From contig CABRZL010000047.1 of NCBI GenBank assembly GCA_902475435.1, forward strand, positions 1-14,608: a DNA stretch of 14,608 bases, read 5' to 3'. This DNA is from an uncultured Eubacteriales bacterium. GTDB taxonomy: Bacteria; Bacillota; Clostridia; Oscillospirales; Oscillospiraceae. Shown in pieces: positions 1 through 6,777 of this stretch. Both the position numbers and the translations under genes were made by a program. Within the stretch, counting starts at the first letter, position 1. Each line of letters begins with the position of its first letter. The notes under the pieces are model-generated. The model was given only the letters and a program-made list of their open reading frames with translations. It was not told the DNA's origin and made no database searches.

Positions 1-461
1 ATCAGTTCCCCGCCGCAAGCATCACATACATCTTGGACTTTGGGTGGATTCGCTTCCACGTGATAACTGGCCCCGCATTTTGCACAAACACGGCGTCCTG
101 TCATACGTTTTTCGATGACTTCATCTGCAATCTCAATGGACACAACTTTGTCAATTTTCACATTTTGGGCTACCAAAGCCTCGGCCTGCGGAATCGTACG
201 GGGCATACCGTCAAGAATAAACCCGTTTTTACAATCTTCTTGCTCCACGCGTTCTTTGACGATCCCTACAATAACCTCATCCGGTACCAGCTTACCGGCA
301 TCCATAAATGCCTTTGCTTTTAGACCAATTTCTGTACCATTTTTCACTGCCTCACGCAGGATGTTTCCGGTGGAAATCGTTGGAATACCCAATTTTGCGC
401 TGATGATTTCAGCTTGCGTACCCTTTCCGGCACCGGGAGCACCAAGAAGAATTACGTTCAT
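1..461 (-). CDS. adk: Adenylate kinase, zinc-binding LID type (partial, C-terminus beyond left edge)
   Basis: Cytosolic enzyme that interconverts ATP + AMP and 2 ADP. The first 153 codons are present and the window edge cuts the rest. The P-loop GAPGAGKGT is at residues 7-15, the AMP-binding segment STGNILRE at 30-37 and DGMPRT at 84-89, where most family members have DGFPRT. The LID holds Cys126, Cys129, Cys146 and Cys149, the four-cysteine zinc site typical of Gram-positive Adk. The ATG at 461 is preceded by GAGGAGGA. It follows secY by 17 nt, the usual place for adk at the end of the spc cluster. The product is certain from motif order. Confidence 0.98.
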   Translation of the reverse strand, partial: MNVILLGAPGAGKGTQAEIISAKLGIPTISTGNILREAVKNGTEIGLKAKAFMDAGKLVPDEVIVGIVKERVEQEDCKNGFILDGMPRTIPQAEALVAQNVKIDKVVSIEIADEVIEKRMTGRRVCAKCGASYHVEANPPKVQDVCDACGGEL

Positions 462-478
462 ATACGTCTCCTCCTCAA

Positions 479-1774
479 TTACTCAAGAAAACCCTTGTAA
501 TTCCGCATCATCATCTGTGCTTCCAGGGCGCGCATGGTCTCCAGCGCGACACCTACCACAATGATAACGGAGGTACCACCAATTGCAAGGCTGCTGTATC
601 CAGAAATGTTAGAGATAATAATCGGCAGAATTGCAACGATACCTAAATACAGGGAACCAAAAAGCACAATTTTATGAATGACTTTCTGAATAAACTCAGA
701 AGTGGGCCGACCTGCACGGAATCCGGGAATGAAACCACCATTTTTCTTCAAGTTGTTTGCGATTTCAATGGGATTATACTGCACTGCAGCATAGAAATAG
801 CCGAACCCAATAATCAGCAGGAAATACACAATCGCATAAATCACACCATTGGTATCTGTAATGTTCAGGAAGAACTGCATTACTTTGCCGCTGTTGTCTG
901 TCCGCACAAAAGTGAGAATGGTTGCAGGCAGAGATGCAATCGATTGTGCAAAGATAATGGGCATAACACCAGACATATTGACCTTAATTGGCAGGAAGGT
1001 GCTTTGACCGCCATACATCTTGCGTCCACGCATCTGCTTTGCATACTGAATCGGAATTCGGCGTTCAGCCTCATTCACAAATACAATCACAACCACAAGA
1101 ATCAGCGCCAACACCAGAATTAACAGCACGCCAAAAATGCTCTGGGCGCCGCCCACCACGTTTGTGATAGCGGAACTGACAATCGAGGGGATTCTAGAGA
1201 TGATGGATGCAAACAGGATAATAGAAATACCATTTCCGATACCAAACTCTGTAATCTGCTCTCCCAACCACATAATAAATGCCGAACCAGCGGTAAACGT
1301 CAGTACAATGACCAGACCAGTCAGGAAGCCGCTTTGCGTCAACATCCCGTAGTTCCGCAGCATGATATAATAGGCAAAACCCATAAGCAAGGCAAGTGCC
1401 ACGGTTACATAGCGAGTAATGCTTGCAATTTTTTTTCTTCCCTCTTCGCCACCGTCTTTTTGGAGCCGCTCCAAAGCAGGAATACCAATACACAACAGCT
1501 GCATAATAATCGAACTGTTGATATAAGGATTGATAGACAGTGCAAACACGGTTGCCCTGGAAAAGGCACTACCGGACATGGCATTATAAAGGCCAAGAAC
1601 CGTATCGTTTAGTGTCGTACGAAAATATTCGCTCAAGGTTTCTACATCAACATAAGGAACCGGAACAGCATTTCCAACTCTGTATATCAACAGAATGAAC
1701 AGCGTAAATAGTATCTTTTTACGAAGCTCAGGTGCTTTCCATGCGCCTTTAAGTGTCTGAAGTGTCTCGGCCAC
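479..1774 (-). CDS. secY: Preprotein translocase subunit SecY
   Basis: Pore-forming subunit of the SecYEG channel in the cytoplasmic membrane; it accepts preproteins from SecA and from docked ribosomes. The 431 residues match the family's usual length, with about ten hydrophobic segments (the first around residues 20-35). The GIGNGIS motif and the cytosolic loop NNLKKNGGFIPGFRAGRPT, which contacts SecA or the ribosome, are both present. The start is GTG at 1774, placed directly after the rplO stop codon. Its ribosome binding site lies inside the last rplO codons, so translation is probably coupled to L15. Confidence 0.98.
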   Translation of the reverse strand: MAETLQTLKGAWKAPELRKKILFTLFILLIYRVGNAVPVPYVDVETLSEYFRTTLNDTVLGLYNAMSGSAFSRATVFALSINPYINSSIIMQLLCIGIPALERLQKDGGEEGRKKIASITRYVTVALALLMGFAYYIMLRNYGMLTQSGFLTGLVIVLTFTAGSAFIMWLGEQITEFGIGNGISIILFASIISRIPSIVSSAITNVVGGAQSIFGVLLILVLALILVVVIVFVNEAERRIPIQYAKQMRGRKMYGGQSTFLPIKVNMSGVMPIIFAQSIASLPATILTFVRTDNSGKVMQFFLNITDTNGVIYAIVYFLLIIGFGYFYAAVQYNPIEIANNLKKNGGFIPGFRAGRPTSEFIQKVIHKIVLFGSLYLGIVAILPIIISNISGYSSLAIGGTSVIIVVGVALETMRALEAQMMMRNYKGFLE

Positions 1775-2215
1775 TTAGATCACCTCGGCCTTTCCACCCG
1801 CCTGTTCAATCTTTTCCTTGGCAGATTCAGAAAATGCAGCTGCTTTGACAGTCACCTTCTTTGTAAGGTTTCCGCTGCCCAGCACCTTCAGGCCATTCTT
1901 GCACTCGGACAGAATGCCCTTTTCAATGAGCGTCTCAGCGGTAATTTCAGCGCCATCCTCAAAACGCTCCAAAACAGAGACGTTAATTGTGGTTAATGGC
2001 TTTGCAAAAATATTGTTGAAACCACGCTTTGGCACGCGCCTTGCCAGCGGCATCTGACCGCCTTCAAACCCTCTTCTGACCTTACCGCCACTACGAGCCT
2101 TTTGACCCTTATGGCCACGGCCTGCAGTCTTACCATTCCCGGTACCATGGCCGCGGCCCTTACGCTTGCCGACCTGAGTAGAACCGGCAACCGGAGCAAG
2201 TTCATGTAGATTCAT
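1775..2215 (-). CDS. rplO: Large subunit ribosomal protein uL15
   Basis: Late-assembly protein of the 50S subunit that binds 23S rRNA. It has 146 residues, the usual length. The N-terminal half is the typical Gly/Arg/Lys-rich unstructured arm (GRGHGTGNGKTAGRGHKGQKAR), followed by GFEGGQMPLARRVPKRGF and the C-terminal globular domain. The ATG at 2215 has AGGAGGTG upstream, which overlaps the rpmD stop codon (TAAGGAGGTG). The gene abuts secY without any spacer and carries the secY ribosome binding site in its last codons. Confidence 0.98.
   Translation of the reverse strand: MNLHELAPVAGSTQVGKRKGRGHGTGNGKTAGRGHKGQKARSGGKVRRGFEGGQMPLARRVPKRGFNNIFAKPLTTINVSVLERFEDGAEITAETLIEKGILSECKNGLKVLGSGNLTKKVTVKAAAFSESAKEKIEQAGGKAEVI
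1778..1786 (-). promoter_or_regulatory. secY ribosome binding site embedded in the rplO coding end
   Basis: The last three sense codons of rplO (Glu-Val-Ile) read GAGGTGATC. This is a nine-base match to the anti-Shine-Dalgarno tail of 16S rRNA. It is followed by the rplO TAA and immediately by the secY GTG, with 8 nt between the GAGG core and the GTG. This supports the GTG at 1774 as the true secY start. Confidence 0.8.
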
Positions 2216-2229
2216 CTACTTGCACCTCC

Positions 2230-2412
2230 TTACTGTTCCTCGGTGACCTTCAGCAGATAGCCGATTTGGGCAATCTTGCCGCGGGTCTGAGCATTGTCGG
2301 GCTGAACGGTCGTCTGACCGATTCTACGCAGTCCGAGAGAATTGGCTGTTGCAATGTGCTTGTCAAGTCTGCCGCTGAGGCTCTTGACAAGTTCAATTTT
2401 CAGATTTGCCAT
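2230..2412 (-). CDS. rpmD: Large subunit ribosomal protein uL30
   Basis: Small 50S protein of 60 residues, the short bacterial form. It starts MANLKIELVKS and carries the conserved LGLRRIGQTTVQPD stretch near the middle, which contacts 23S rRNA. The ATG at 2412 has an AAGGAGG-type site upstream. It lies between rpsE (13 nt gap) and rplO (14 nt gap), the canonical spc order. Confidence 0.97.
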   Translation of the reverse strand: MANLKIELVKSLSGRLDKHIATANSLGLRRIGQTTVQPDNAQTRGKIAQIGYLLKVTEEQ

Positions 2413-2425
2413 CGTACAGCCCTCC

Positions 2426-2938
2426 TTAACCCAAGATTTCTTCGACGCTCTTACCTCTAATGCGGGCGACCTCCTCAGGGCCGCGCAACGCCATCAGGCC
2501 ATTAAACGTTGCCTTGACGACGTTCTGGGGATTCTTGGAGCGCATGCATTTTGCACGAATGTTGGTGATGCCGGCCGCCTCCATAACGGAACGAACTGCA
2601 CCACCGGCAATCACACCAGTACCAGTAGATGCGGGCATCATCAATACAGATCCGGCCCCGTAAATACCAATCACTTCGTGTGGAATGGTTGTGCCGGACA
2701 GGGTAATCTGAACCATGTTCTTTTTGGCGTCGGCAATCCCCTTCAGGATCGCTTCGGATACCTCAGACGCCTTACCCAAACCATAGCCGACCTTGCCTTT
2801 TCCATCGCCAACAACCACCAATGCCGCAAATTTATAGATACGGCCACCTTTGACGGTCTTGGAAACACGGTTTAGGGAGACGACTTTCTCAATATACTCC
2901 TGTGCAGCTTCATCTTTTGCCGCTCTGTTGTAAGCCAT
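2426..2938 (-). CDS. rpsE: Small subunit ribosomal protein uS5
   Basis: 30S protein involved in decoding accuracy and in forming the mRNA entry channel. It has 170 residues, a normal length. The N-terminal double-stranded-RNA-binding fold contains VVGDGKGKVGYGLGKASEV, and the C-terminal domain carries GTGVIAGGAVRSVMEAAGI and the ending LRGPEEVARIRGKSVEEI. The ATG at 2938 is preceded by GGAGGAGGACAA. Spacing to rplR is 20 nt. Confidence 0.98.
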   Translation of the reverse strand: MAYNRAAKDEAAQEYIEKVVSLNRVSKTVKGGRIYKFAALVVVGDGKGKVGYGLGKASEVSEAILKGIADAKKNMVQITLSGTTIPHEVIGIYGAGSVLMMPASTGTGVIAGGAVRSVMEAAGITNIRAKCMRSKNPQNVVKATFNGLMALRGPEEVARIRGKSVEEILG

Positions 2939-2958
2939 TGTATTGTCCTCCTCCCAAC

Positions 2959-3318
2959 TTAAAATTCCAGGCCGCCTTCGCGGGCGCCCTCTGCCAGTTC
3001 CTGCACACGGCCATGATAGATATAGCCGCCGCGGTCAAACACGACATTTACAATTCCCTTATCCTTTGCACGTTCTGCCAGGAGCTGTCCCACTTTGCGT
3101 GCAGCCTCCTTATTGCCAGTTACGCCTTCAAAGGTTTTGTCCAGGGAGGAAGCGGAGACCAAAGTGACACCGTTTACGTCGTCAATGATCTGCGCATAGA
3201 TATTCGCATTGCTGCGGAATACGTTCAAACGCGGTCTCTCGGGCGTGCCGGAGATCTTCGCGCGCACTCTCTTATGGCGCTTCAAACGCTGAGCGTTAGT
3301 ATTGGGTCTCTTAATCAT
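2959..3318 (-). CDS. rplR: Large subunit ribosomal protein uL18
   Basis: 50S protein that binds 5S rRNA with L5 and attaches it to the central protuberance. It has 119 residues, as expected. A basic N-terminal arm (LKRHKRVRAKISGTPERPRL) is followed by the SNANIYAQIIDD strand and the C-terminal FDRGGYIYHGRVQELAEGAR signature. The ATG at 3318 has AGGAGGTG upstream. It sits between rplF (16 nt) and rpsE (20 nt). Confidence 0.98.
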   Translation of the reverse strand: MIKRPNTNAQRLKRHKRVRAKISGTPERPRLNVFRSNANIYAQIIDDVNGVTLVSASSLDKTFEGVTGNKEAARKVGQLLAERAKDKGIVNVVFDRGGYIYHGRVQELAEGAREGGLEF

Positions 3319-3334
3319 TTAGGCACACCTCCTA

Positions 3335-3886
3335 TTACTTCTTGCCTGCGGTCTTGCCTTCCTTGCGGCGCACGACCTCATTAGCATATTTGATTCCTTT
3401 GCCCTTATACGGCTCGGGAGGTCTTTTCCCTCTGACCTCTGCGGCAAATTGACCAACCATTTGCTTGTCAATGCCGTGGATGATAATCTTGTTGTTGGTC
3501 TTTTCAGGAACCTCAATCGTAATTCCAGGGATTTCTTCCACATAAACATCATGCGAAAAGCCCAGCTTCATCACGAGTTGCGTTCCCTTTTTCTCTACTC
3601 TGTAGCCAACACCGTTGACCTCCAGCTCCTTTTTAAATCCTTCCGTAACGCCTACCACCATATTATGGAGCAGCGTACGAGTCAGGCCATGGAGACTACG
3701 GTTCAGTTTCTCATCGTTGGGCCGAGTCACATGGATCAGACCGTCCGTGCAAGTAATATTCATATTAGGATGCAGGGTTTTGGTCAATTCACCCTTTGGG
3801 CCCTTGACGGTTACGACATTTCCTTCGCCGATTTTGACCTCAACGCCTGCAGGTACTGTAATAGGCATTCTGCCGATACGTGACAT
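3335..3886 (-). CDS. rplF: Large subunit ribosomal protein uL6
   Basis: 50S protein near the factor-binding site and the base of the L7/L12 stalk. It has 183 residues, about the family length. It begins MSRIGRMPITVPAGVEV and has two related domains. The second carries GVGYRVEKKGTQL and the C-terminal signature RGKRPPEPYKGKGIKY. The ATG at 3886 has AAAGGAGGTAAAG upstream. It follows rpsH by 15 nt. Confidence 0.98.
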   Translation of the reverse strand: MSRIGRMPITVPAGVEVKIGEGNVVTVKGPKGELTKTLHPNMNITCTDGLIHVTRPNDEKLNRSLHGLTRTLLHNMVVGVTEGFKKELEVNGVGYRVEKKGTQLVMKLGFSHDVYVEEIPGITIEVPEKTNNKIIIHGIDKQMVGQFAAEVRGKRPPEPYKGKGIKYANEVVRRKEGKTAGKK

Positions 3887-3901
3887 ACAGCTTTACCTCC
3901 T

Positions 3902-4297
3902 TTACCATACAAACGCCAAGACTTCACCGCCGACGTGCTCTTTACGGGCATTTTTGTCGGTCATGACGCCCTTGGATGTGGAAATGATTGCAATACCCAG
4001 GCCGCGGAGCACCTTGGGAAGGTCATCTGCTCCGGCATACATACGCAGACCGGGTTTCGATACACGGCGCAAGCCAGTGATCACCTTTTCCTTGCCCAGA
4101 TACTTCAAAGTAATTTTAATCACGCCCTGATTTCCGTTCTCGACGAACTGATAGGACTTAATATAGCCCTCTTCCATCAGGATCTTAGCAATTGCCAGCT
4201 TCAGCTTAGATGCGGGCACATCCACAGTCTCATGCCGGGCATTGTTGGCATTTCTGATACGGGTAAGCATATCAGCGATAGGATCAGTGATTTGCAT
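3902..4297 (-). CDS. rpsH: Small subunit ribosomal protein uS8
   Basis: Primary 16S rRNA-binding protein of the 30S platform. In E. coli, S8 is also the translational repressor of the spc operon. It has 131 residues, with the N-terminal MQITDPIADMLTRIRNA signature and the C-terminal GLGIAIISTSKGVMTD RNA-binding motif. The ATG at 4297 has AGGAGGTTAACAA upstream. Unlike its neighbours it is preceded by a 99-nt spacer with hairpins, listed separately, which may be a control site for this protein. Confidence 0.98.
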   Translation of the reverse strand: MQITDPIADMLTRIRNANNARHETVDVPASKLKLAIAKILMEEGYIKSYQFVENGNQGVIKITLKYLGKEKVITGLRRVSKPGLRMYAGADDLPKVLRGLGIAIISTSKGVMTDKNARKEHVGGEVLAFVW

Positions 4298-4320
4298 TTG
4301 TTAACCTCCTGTTTTCAATT

Positions 4321-4387
4321 ACAGCGCATTCGCTGTTATGATGCCGGAGTATCCGCCAGGTGGAGTATGTCCTGAAAGACTTCCGGC
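4321..4387 (-). promoter_or_regulatory. Structured spacer between rpsN and rpsH (candidate r-protein binding site)
   Basis: Most gaps in this operon are 12-20 nt, but this one is 99 nt (4298-4396). On the transcript strand, GCCGGA (4387-4382) can pair with UCCGGC (4348-4343), continued after one bulged A by GU/AC. Nearer rpsH is a perfect six-pair hairpin, ACAGCG with loop AAUG and CGCUGU (4336-4321), ending 11 nt before the rpsH AGGAGG. There is no U run, so it is not an obvious terminator. A role as a feedback or RNA-processing site is an inference from its size, folding and position. Confidence 0.5.
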
Positions 4388-4396
4388 GTCCTAATT

Positions 4397-4582
4397 TTAC
4401 CAGCTAGCCTTGCGAACGCCAGGAATCTGGCCCTTATAGGCAAGCTCTCTGAAGCAAATACGGCATACACCGTAATTGCGCAGATACGCGTGAGGTCTGC
4501 CGCAGATTTTGCAGCGGTTGTAGTAGCGGGAAGAGAACTTAGGTTCTTTCTTCTGCTTCATAATCATAGCCGTTTTAGCCAT
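4397..4582 (-). CDS. rpsZ: Small subunit ribosomal protein uS14, zinc-binding type Z
   Basis: Short zinc-ribbon form of S14 (61 residues, against about 89-101 for the zinc-free form), a late-assembling protein of the 30S head. Cys24, Cys27, Cys40 and Cys43 form CKIC and CRIC pairs that bind zinc. The flanking GRPHAYLRNYGV and the C-terminal GQIPGVRKASW are diagnostic. The ATG at 4582 has GGAGGCGCAAT upstream. It follows rplE by 12 nt and precedes the 99-nt structured spacer. Confidence 0.97.
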   Translation of the reverse strand: MAKTAMIMKQKKEPKFSSRYYNRCKICGRPHAYLRNYGVCRICFRELAYKGQIPGVRKASW

Positions 4583-4594
4583 ATTGCGCCTCCA

Positions 4595-5134
4595 TTAGTT
4601 ATAGAAGGGAGCGCCAACCATGGTCAGCAACTCTTTTGCTTCTTCATCTGTTTTAGCGGTCGTGCAGATTACGACGTCCATACCGCGGATGGCGTCAACT
4701 TTGTCGTACTCGATCTCCGGGAAAATCAGTTGCTCTTTGATACCAAAGCAGTAGTTGCCTCTACCATCAAAGGAATTGGGATTGATTCCACGGAAATCGC
4801 GAACACGAGGCAGGGCCACATTAAACAGACGATCCAGGAATTCCCACATTTTATCCTGACGCAGCGTAACTTTTACGCCAACCGTCTGTCCTTCACGAAC
4901 TTTAAAGTTTGCAACAGATTTCTTTGCCTTAGTCGGCACAGCTTTCTGACCCGTGATCGTGGTAATATCTCTGATAATGGATTCCACCACTTTAGCGTTA
5001 TCCTTCGCTTCAGAGGAGCCGACATTCACAACGACTTTGTCAATCTTGGGGATCTCCATAACGCTCTTATACTGGAATTTCTGCATCAGCGCCGGAGCAA
5101 TCTCCGCCTTATATTTCTCTTTCAGTCTAGGCAC
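4595..5134 (-). CDS. rplE: Large subunit ribosomal protein uL5
   Basis: 50S protein that binds 5S rRNA and contacts P-site tRNA. It has 179 residues, the standard length. Conserved parts include IPKIDKVVVNVGSSEAKDN, the ITGQKAVPTKAKKSVANFK stretch, RVRDFRGINPNSFDGRGNY and GMDVVICTTAKTDEEAKELL. The start is GTG at 5134 with GGGGAGGA upstream; no nearby ATG fits better. It is separated from rplX by 15 nt. Confidence 0.98.
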   Translation of the reverse strand: MPRLKEKYKAEIAPALMQKFQYKSVMEIPKIDKVVVNVGSSEAKDNAKVVESIIRDITTITGQKAVPTKAKKSVANFKVREGQTVGVKVTLRQDKMWEFLDRLFNVALPRVRDFRGINPNSFDGRGNYCFGIKEQLIFPEIEYDKVDAIRGMDVVICTTAKTDEEAKELLTMVGAPFYN

Positions 5135-5149
5135 AGTCTATTCCTCCCC

Positions 5150-5467
5150 TTAAAAAGTCTCGCCGCAGCCGCGTTTGCCGCTGCAGAAGCGGGTCTTAGT
5201 GCCATCTTCCAGGATCTTATAGCCGCAGCGGGTAGGCATGCCGCATTTGGGGCAAACGACCATAACCTTACTGGCCCGCATGGGAATTGCCTTGCGGATA
5301 ATACCGCCCTCTTGGCCTTGACGCGTCGGTTTCACATGGCAGTCCGCCATATTGACGCCCTCAACCAGGACCTTTCCCACAGTAGGCATCGTGGAAAGGA
5401 CTTTCCCCTGCTTCCCCTTATCCTTTCCGGACAGGACAACTACAGTGTCATTCTTTTTGATCTTCAT
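5150..5467 (-). CDS. rplX: Large subunit ribosomal protein uL24 with cysteine-rich C-terminus
   Basis: Assembly-initiating 50S protein that binds the 5' domain of 23S rRNA near the tunnel exit. It has 105 residues. The N-terminal KOW motif (VVLSGKDKGKQGKV) lies at about 9-23, followed by VEGVNMADCHVKPT. The C-terminal half has CPKC at 72-75, then Cys81, Cys95 and Cys101. This resembles the zinc-ribbon form of L24, but the second pair is spaced CX5C instead of the CX2C I would expect. The ATG at 5467 has AAGGGGGTACC upstream. Confidence 0.97.
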   Translation of the reverse strand: MKIKKNDTVVVLSGKDKGKQGKVLSTMPTVGKVLVEGVNMADCHVKPTRQGQEGGIIRKAIPMRASKVMVVCPKCGMPTRCGYKILEDGTKTRFCSGKRGCGETF

Positions 5468-5479
5468 GTTGGTACCCCC

Positions 5480-5848
5480 TTAAATGACTTCCGGAGCCAG
5501 GGACAGAATTTTCATATAATCCTTGTCACGAAGCTCTCTTGCCACAGGCCCAAAGATACGGGTGCCTCTGGGGTTCTTATCTTCTTTAATGAGTACAGCG
5601 GCATTTTCGTCAAAGCGCACATAGGTACCGTCCGCACGACGAACGCCGCGAACCGTACGGACGATTACTGCCTTAACAACCTCGCCCTTCTTTACAGTAC
5701 CGCCTGGAGCAGCTTTCCGAACAGAAGCTACGATTACATCGCCGATATTACCGTAGCGCCGGGTAGAACCGCCCATGACACGGATGCACTTAATCTCTTT
5801 GGCGCCGGTATTATCGGCAACCTTCAGGTAACTTTCCTGCTGAATCAT
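5480..5848 (-). CDS. rplN: Large subunit ribosomal protein uL14
   Basis: 50S protein at the subunit interface that forms an intersubunit bridge. It has 122 residues, exactly the usual length. It starts MIQQESYLKVADNTGAKEI and contains the GGSTRRYGNIGDVIVASV and VIVRTVRGVRRADGTYVRFDEN signatures; the C-terminus is FGPVARELRDKDYMKILSLAPEVI. The ATG at 5848 has AAGGAGG upstream. The gap to rplX is 12 nt. Confidence 0.98.
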   Translation of the reverse strand: MIQQESYLKVADNTGAKEIKCIRVMGGSTRRYGNIGDVIVASVRKAAPGGTVKKGEVVKAVIVRTVRGVRRADGTYVRFDENAAVLIKEDKNPRGTRIFGPVARELRDKDYMKILSLAPEVI

Positions 5849-5861
5849 CGAACCGGCCTCC

Positions 5862-6125
5862 TTACTTCGCTCTCTCGATAATCTCTACCAGTCTCCAGCG
5901 TTTGTCCTTAGACAGAGGACGGGTCTCCATGACACGGACGGTATCACCGATTCCACAGTCATTGTTCTCGTCATGCGCTTTGAGCTTGTAGGTTCTCTTG
6001 ATGGTCTTCTTATAGAGGGCATGCTGAACGCTGTCCTCAATCGCAACCACGATTGTCTTATCCATCTTATTGGAGACGACGGTGCCAACCCTGGTTTTGC
6101 GGAAAGCTCTTGTTTCTTCGCTCAC
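5862..6125 (-). CDS. rpsQ: Small subunit ribosomal protein uS17
   Basis: Primary 16S rRNA-binding protein with an OB fold. It has 87 residues. Conserved parts are the start of the fold RVGTVVSNKMDKTIVVAIE and the C-terminal GDTVRVMETRPLSKDKRWRLVEII. Translation starts at GTG (6125), supported by AAGGAGGTAAACTCAA just upstream and by the MSEETRAF beginning. It follows rpmC by 14 nt. Confidence 0.97.
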   Translation of the reverse strand: MSEETRAFRKTRVGTVVSNKMDKTIVVAIEDSVQHALYKKTIKRTYKLKAHDENNDCGIGDTVRVMETRPLSKDKRWRLVEIIERAK

Positions 6126-6139
6126 TTGAGTTTACCTCC

Positions 6140-6343
6140 TTAGGCTTCGGTCCGAAGCTCCCTTTCACGTATAATAGTTTTGACTCGGGCAATGTCCTTC
6201 TTCACGGACTGGATCTTAACAGGGTTATCCAGCTGATTGGTCGCATGCTGCATACGCAGGAAAAAGAGATCTTTCTTCAGAGAAGTCAACTGTGCTTCCA
6301 ATTCAGCGGTGGTCTTGTCGCGTAATTCGTTTGCCTTCATCAT
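6140..6343 (-). CDS. rpmC: Large subunit ribosomal protein uL29
   Basis: Small two-helix 50S protein near the polypeptide exit tunnel, where it contributes with L23 to docking of export factors. It has 67 residues. The motif LRDKTTAELEAQLTSLKKDL, then FFLRMQHATNQLDNP and KKDIARVKTIIRER, is characteristic. The start codon overlaps the rplP stop as ATGA (4 nt), so translation is probably coupled. Confidence 0.97.
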   Translation of the reverse strand: MMKANELRDKTTAELEAQLTSLKKDLFFLRMQHATNQLDNPVKIQSVKKDIARVKTIIRERELRTEA

Positions 6344-6777
6344 GATTCACCACCATTTCCGGATTCGGTGTCTTCCTTCGCAACAATCTTGCACTTAACA
6401 GGCAGTTTGTGGATAGCAAGACGAAGTGCTTCCTGGGCGACTTCTTTAGAAACGCCGCCAATCTCAAACATAACCTTTCCAGGTTTCACAACCGCAACCC
6501 AAAATTCAGGCGCGCCCTTACCGGAACCCATTCGAGTACCGATTGCTTTCTTAGAAACAGGTTTGTCAGGAAAAATTTTAATCCAAACCTTGCCGCCACG
6601 TCTGGTAGAACGGGTCATAGCAACACGAGCGGCTTCAATCTGATTGCTGGTGATCCAGCCGGGCTCGCAGGCAGCGATACCATATTCGCCGTAAGCCACA
6701 TAGTTGCCGCGGGAAGCAACACCCTTCATACGGCCTCTCTGCTGCTTGCGGTACTTTACTCTTTTAGGCAGAAGCAT
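6340..6777 (-). CDS. rplP: Large subunit ribosomal protein uL16
   Basis: 50S protein of the A-site region needed for peptidyl-transferase function and late assembly. It has 145 residues, the usual length. It starts MLLPKRVKYRKQQRGRMKG and includes WITSNQIEAARVAMTR and the signature GKGAPEFWVAVVKPG. Its ATG overlaps the rpsC stop by one base (TGATG) and its own stop overlaps the rpmC start by four. Confidence 0.98.
   Translation of the reverse strand: MLLPKRVKYRKQQRGRMKGVASRGNYVAYGEYGIAACEPGWITSNQIEAARVAMTRSTRRGGKVWIKIFPDKPVSKKAIGTRMGSGKGAPEFWVAVVKPGKVMFEIGGVSKEVAQEALRLAIHKLPVKCKIVAKEDTESGNGGES

Noticed and set aside
4490..5881. Long 463-codon open frame on the plus strand antisense to rpsN through rplN
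   Set aside because: It lies entirely opposite well-conserved r-protein genes, has no ribosome binding site, and its translation shows no recognisable domain. It is a by-product of codon bias.
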